Shown here piece after piece: positions 63,912-64,000 of a stretch of 64,000 nt of DNA. How positions within the stretch are numbered: the stretch's first letter is position 1; each line of letters begins with the position of its first letter. Location of the stretch: the NCBI GenBank assembly GCA_015655145.1, contig JAATFO010000049.1, positions 1 through 64,000 on the forward strand, written 5' to 3'. The notes below the pieces were generated by a model that saw only the letters and a list, made by a program, of their open reading frames with translations, was not told where the DNA came from and searched no databases. Source of the stretch: Enterobacterales bacterium. Lineage in GTDB: Bacteria > Pseudomonadota > Gammaproteobacteria > Enterobacterales > Enterobacteriaceae. The position numbers and the translations under genes are program-made.

Positions 63912-64000
63912 ATGTCGGAAACACCAACACAATTTGTAGCACTTCATGAAGATATCTACTCACGTTATGACAGTCTGAGCAAGCGTCTTAAGCAAGTCGC
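63912..64000 (+). CDS. MurR/RpiR-family regulator, N-terminal end (cut by the window)
   Basis: The first 29 codons from ATG 63912: LHEDIYSRYDSLSKRLKQVA is the start of the RpiR helix-turn-helix domain, which is usually followed by a sugar-phosphate isomerase (SIS) domain. It sits next to the sugar-catabolic genes, so it may share in their control by sugar phosphates. The rest lies outside the window. Confidence 0.65.
   Translation, partial: MSETPTQFVALHEDIYSRYDSLSKRLKQV

Overview
The window reads as the chromosome of a gamma-proteobacterium of the order Enterobacterales. FepA- and IroE-like iron genes, a Fur box, MetNIQ-type transporters, a cyanide-insensitive bd oxidase and GntR/LacI/LysR/TetR/RpiR regulators all fit that placement. 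I cannot name the genus. I saw no rRNA, tRNA, CRISPR array, prophage or transposase gene. The genome shows active gene decay: an interrupted fepA, a frameshifted tetR, a multiply broken gcd, a truncated ubiX, a collapsed MDR-type reductase, and remnants of two toxin-antitoxin loci.

Region 1 (1-11914, + strand) is an organosulfur-scavenging block. A complete peptide/opine-type ABC importer (lipoprotein binding protein, two permeases, one fused double ATPase) is followed by two tandem SfnB-like acyl-CoA-dehydrogenase-fold monooxygenases, an NtaA/DszA-type flavin monooxygenase and a MetQ-MetN-MetI importer. Region 2 (12193-22367) looks like one regulon built from two facing arms. The + arm is flavin reductase, luciferase-like monooxygenase, polar-amino-acid-type ABC importer and SDR dehydrogenase. 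The - arm is a second ABC importer and an FCD-type GntR regulator. The two outer promoters share operator-like motifs. Region 3 (23466-26771) repeats the oxygenase-plus-importer theme with a 2OG-Fe(II) dioxygenase and a second MetQNI set.

Region 4 (26800-27950) is a graveyard of toxin-antitoxin genes, one of them split by a 151-bp mobile repeat. Region 5 (28202-34842) groups a Met/His-rich DUF2946 protein, CioA, CioB, a 48-residue DUF2474 peptide, a TonB-dependent receptor and a Tat-exported isonitrile-hydratase-like protein with its own Met-rich leader. I propose this as a copper/isonitrile-linked respiratory module. Region 6 (35000-41440) holds a Fur-boxed fepA with an in-frame stop, an intact iroE-like esterase, and decayed tetR and gcd.

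Region 7 (41535-54847) is a large divergon around a HutC-type GntR regulator. To the left are UbiD decarboxylase, a ubiX remnant, an Asp/Glu-racemase-fold protein and an HcnABC/opine-oxidase-like trio. To the right are aldehyde dehydrogenase, a ThDP enzyme and a PotDABC-like importer. Its substrate is unknown. Region 8 (55029-64000) has a tautomerase with a divergent LysR regulator. It also has a sugar or polyol catabolic group under a LacI regulator with two palindromic operators: Gfo/Idh/MocA dehydrogenase, two TIM-barrel isomerases, an MFS sugar porter and the start of an RpiR regulator.

Five copies of a 151-153 bp element with terminal inverted repeats are scattered at 21.4, 22.8, 27.0, 57.9 and 63.3 kb. 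No copy codes for protein. One sits inside a gene fragment, which suggests a MITE.
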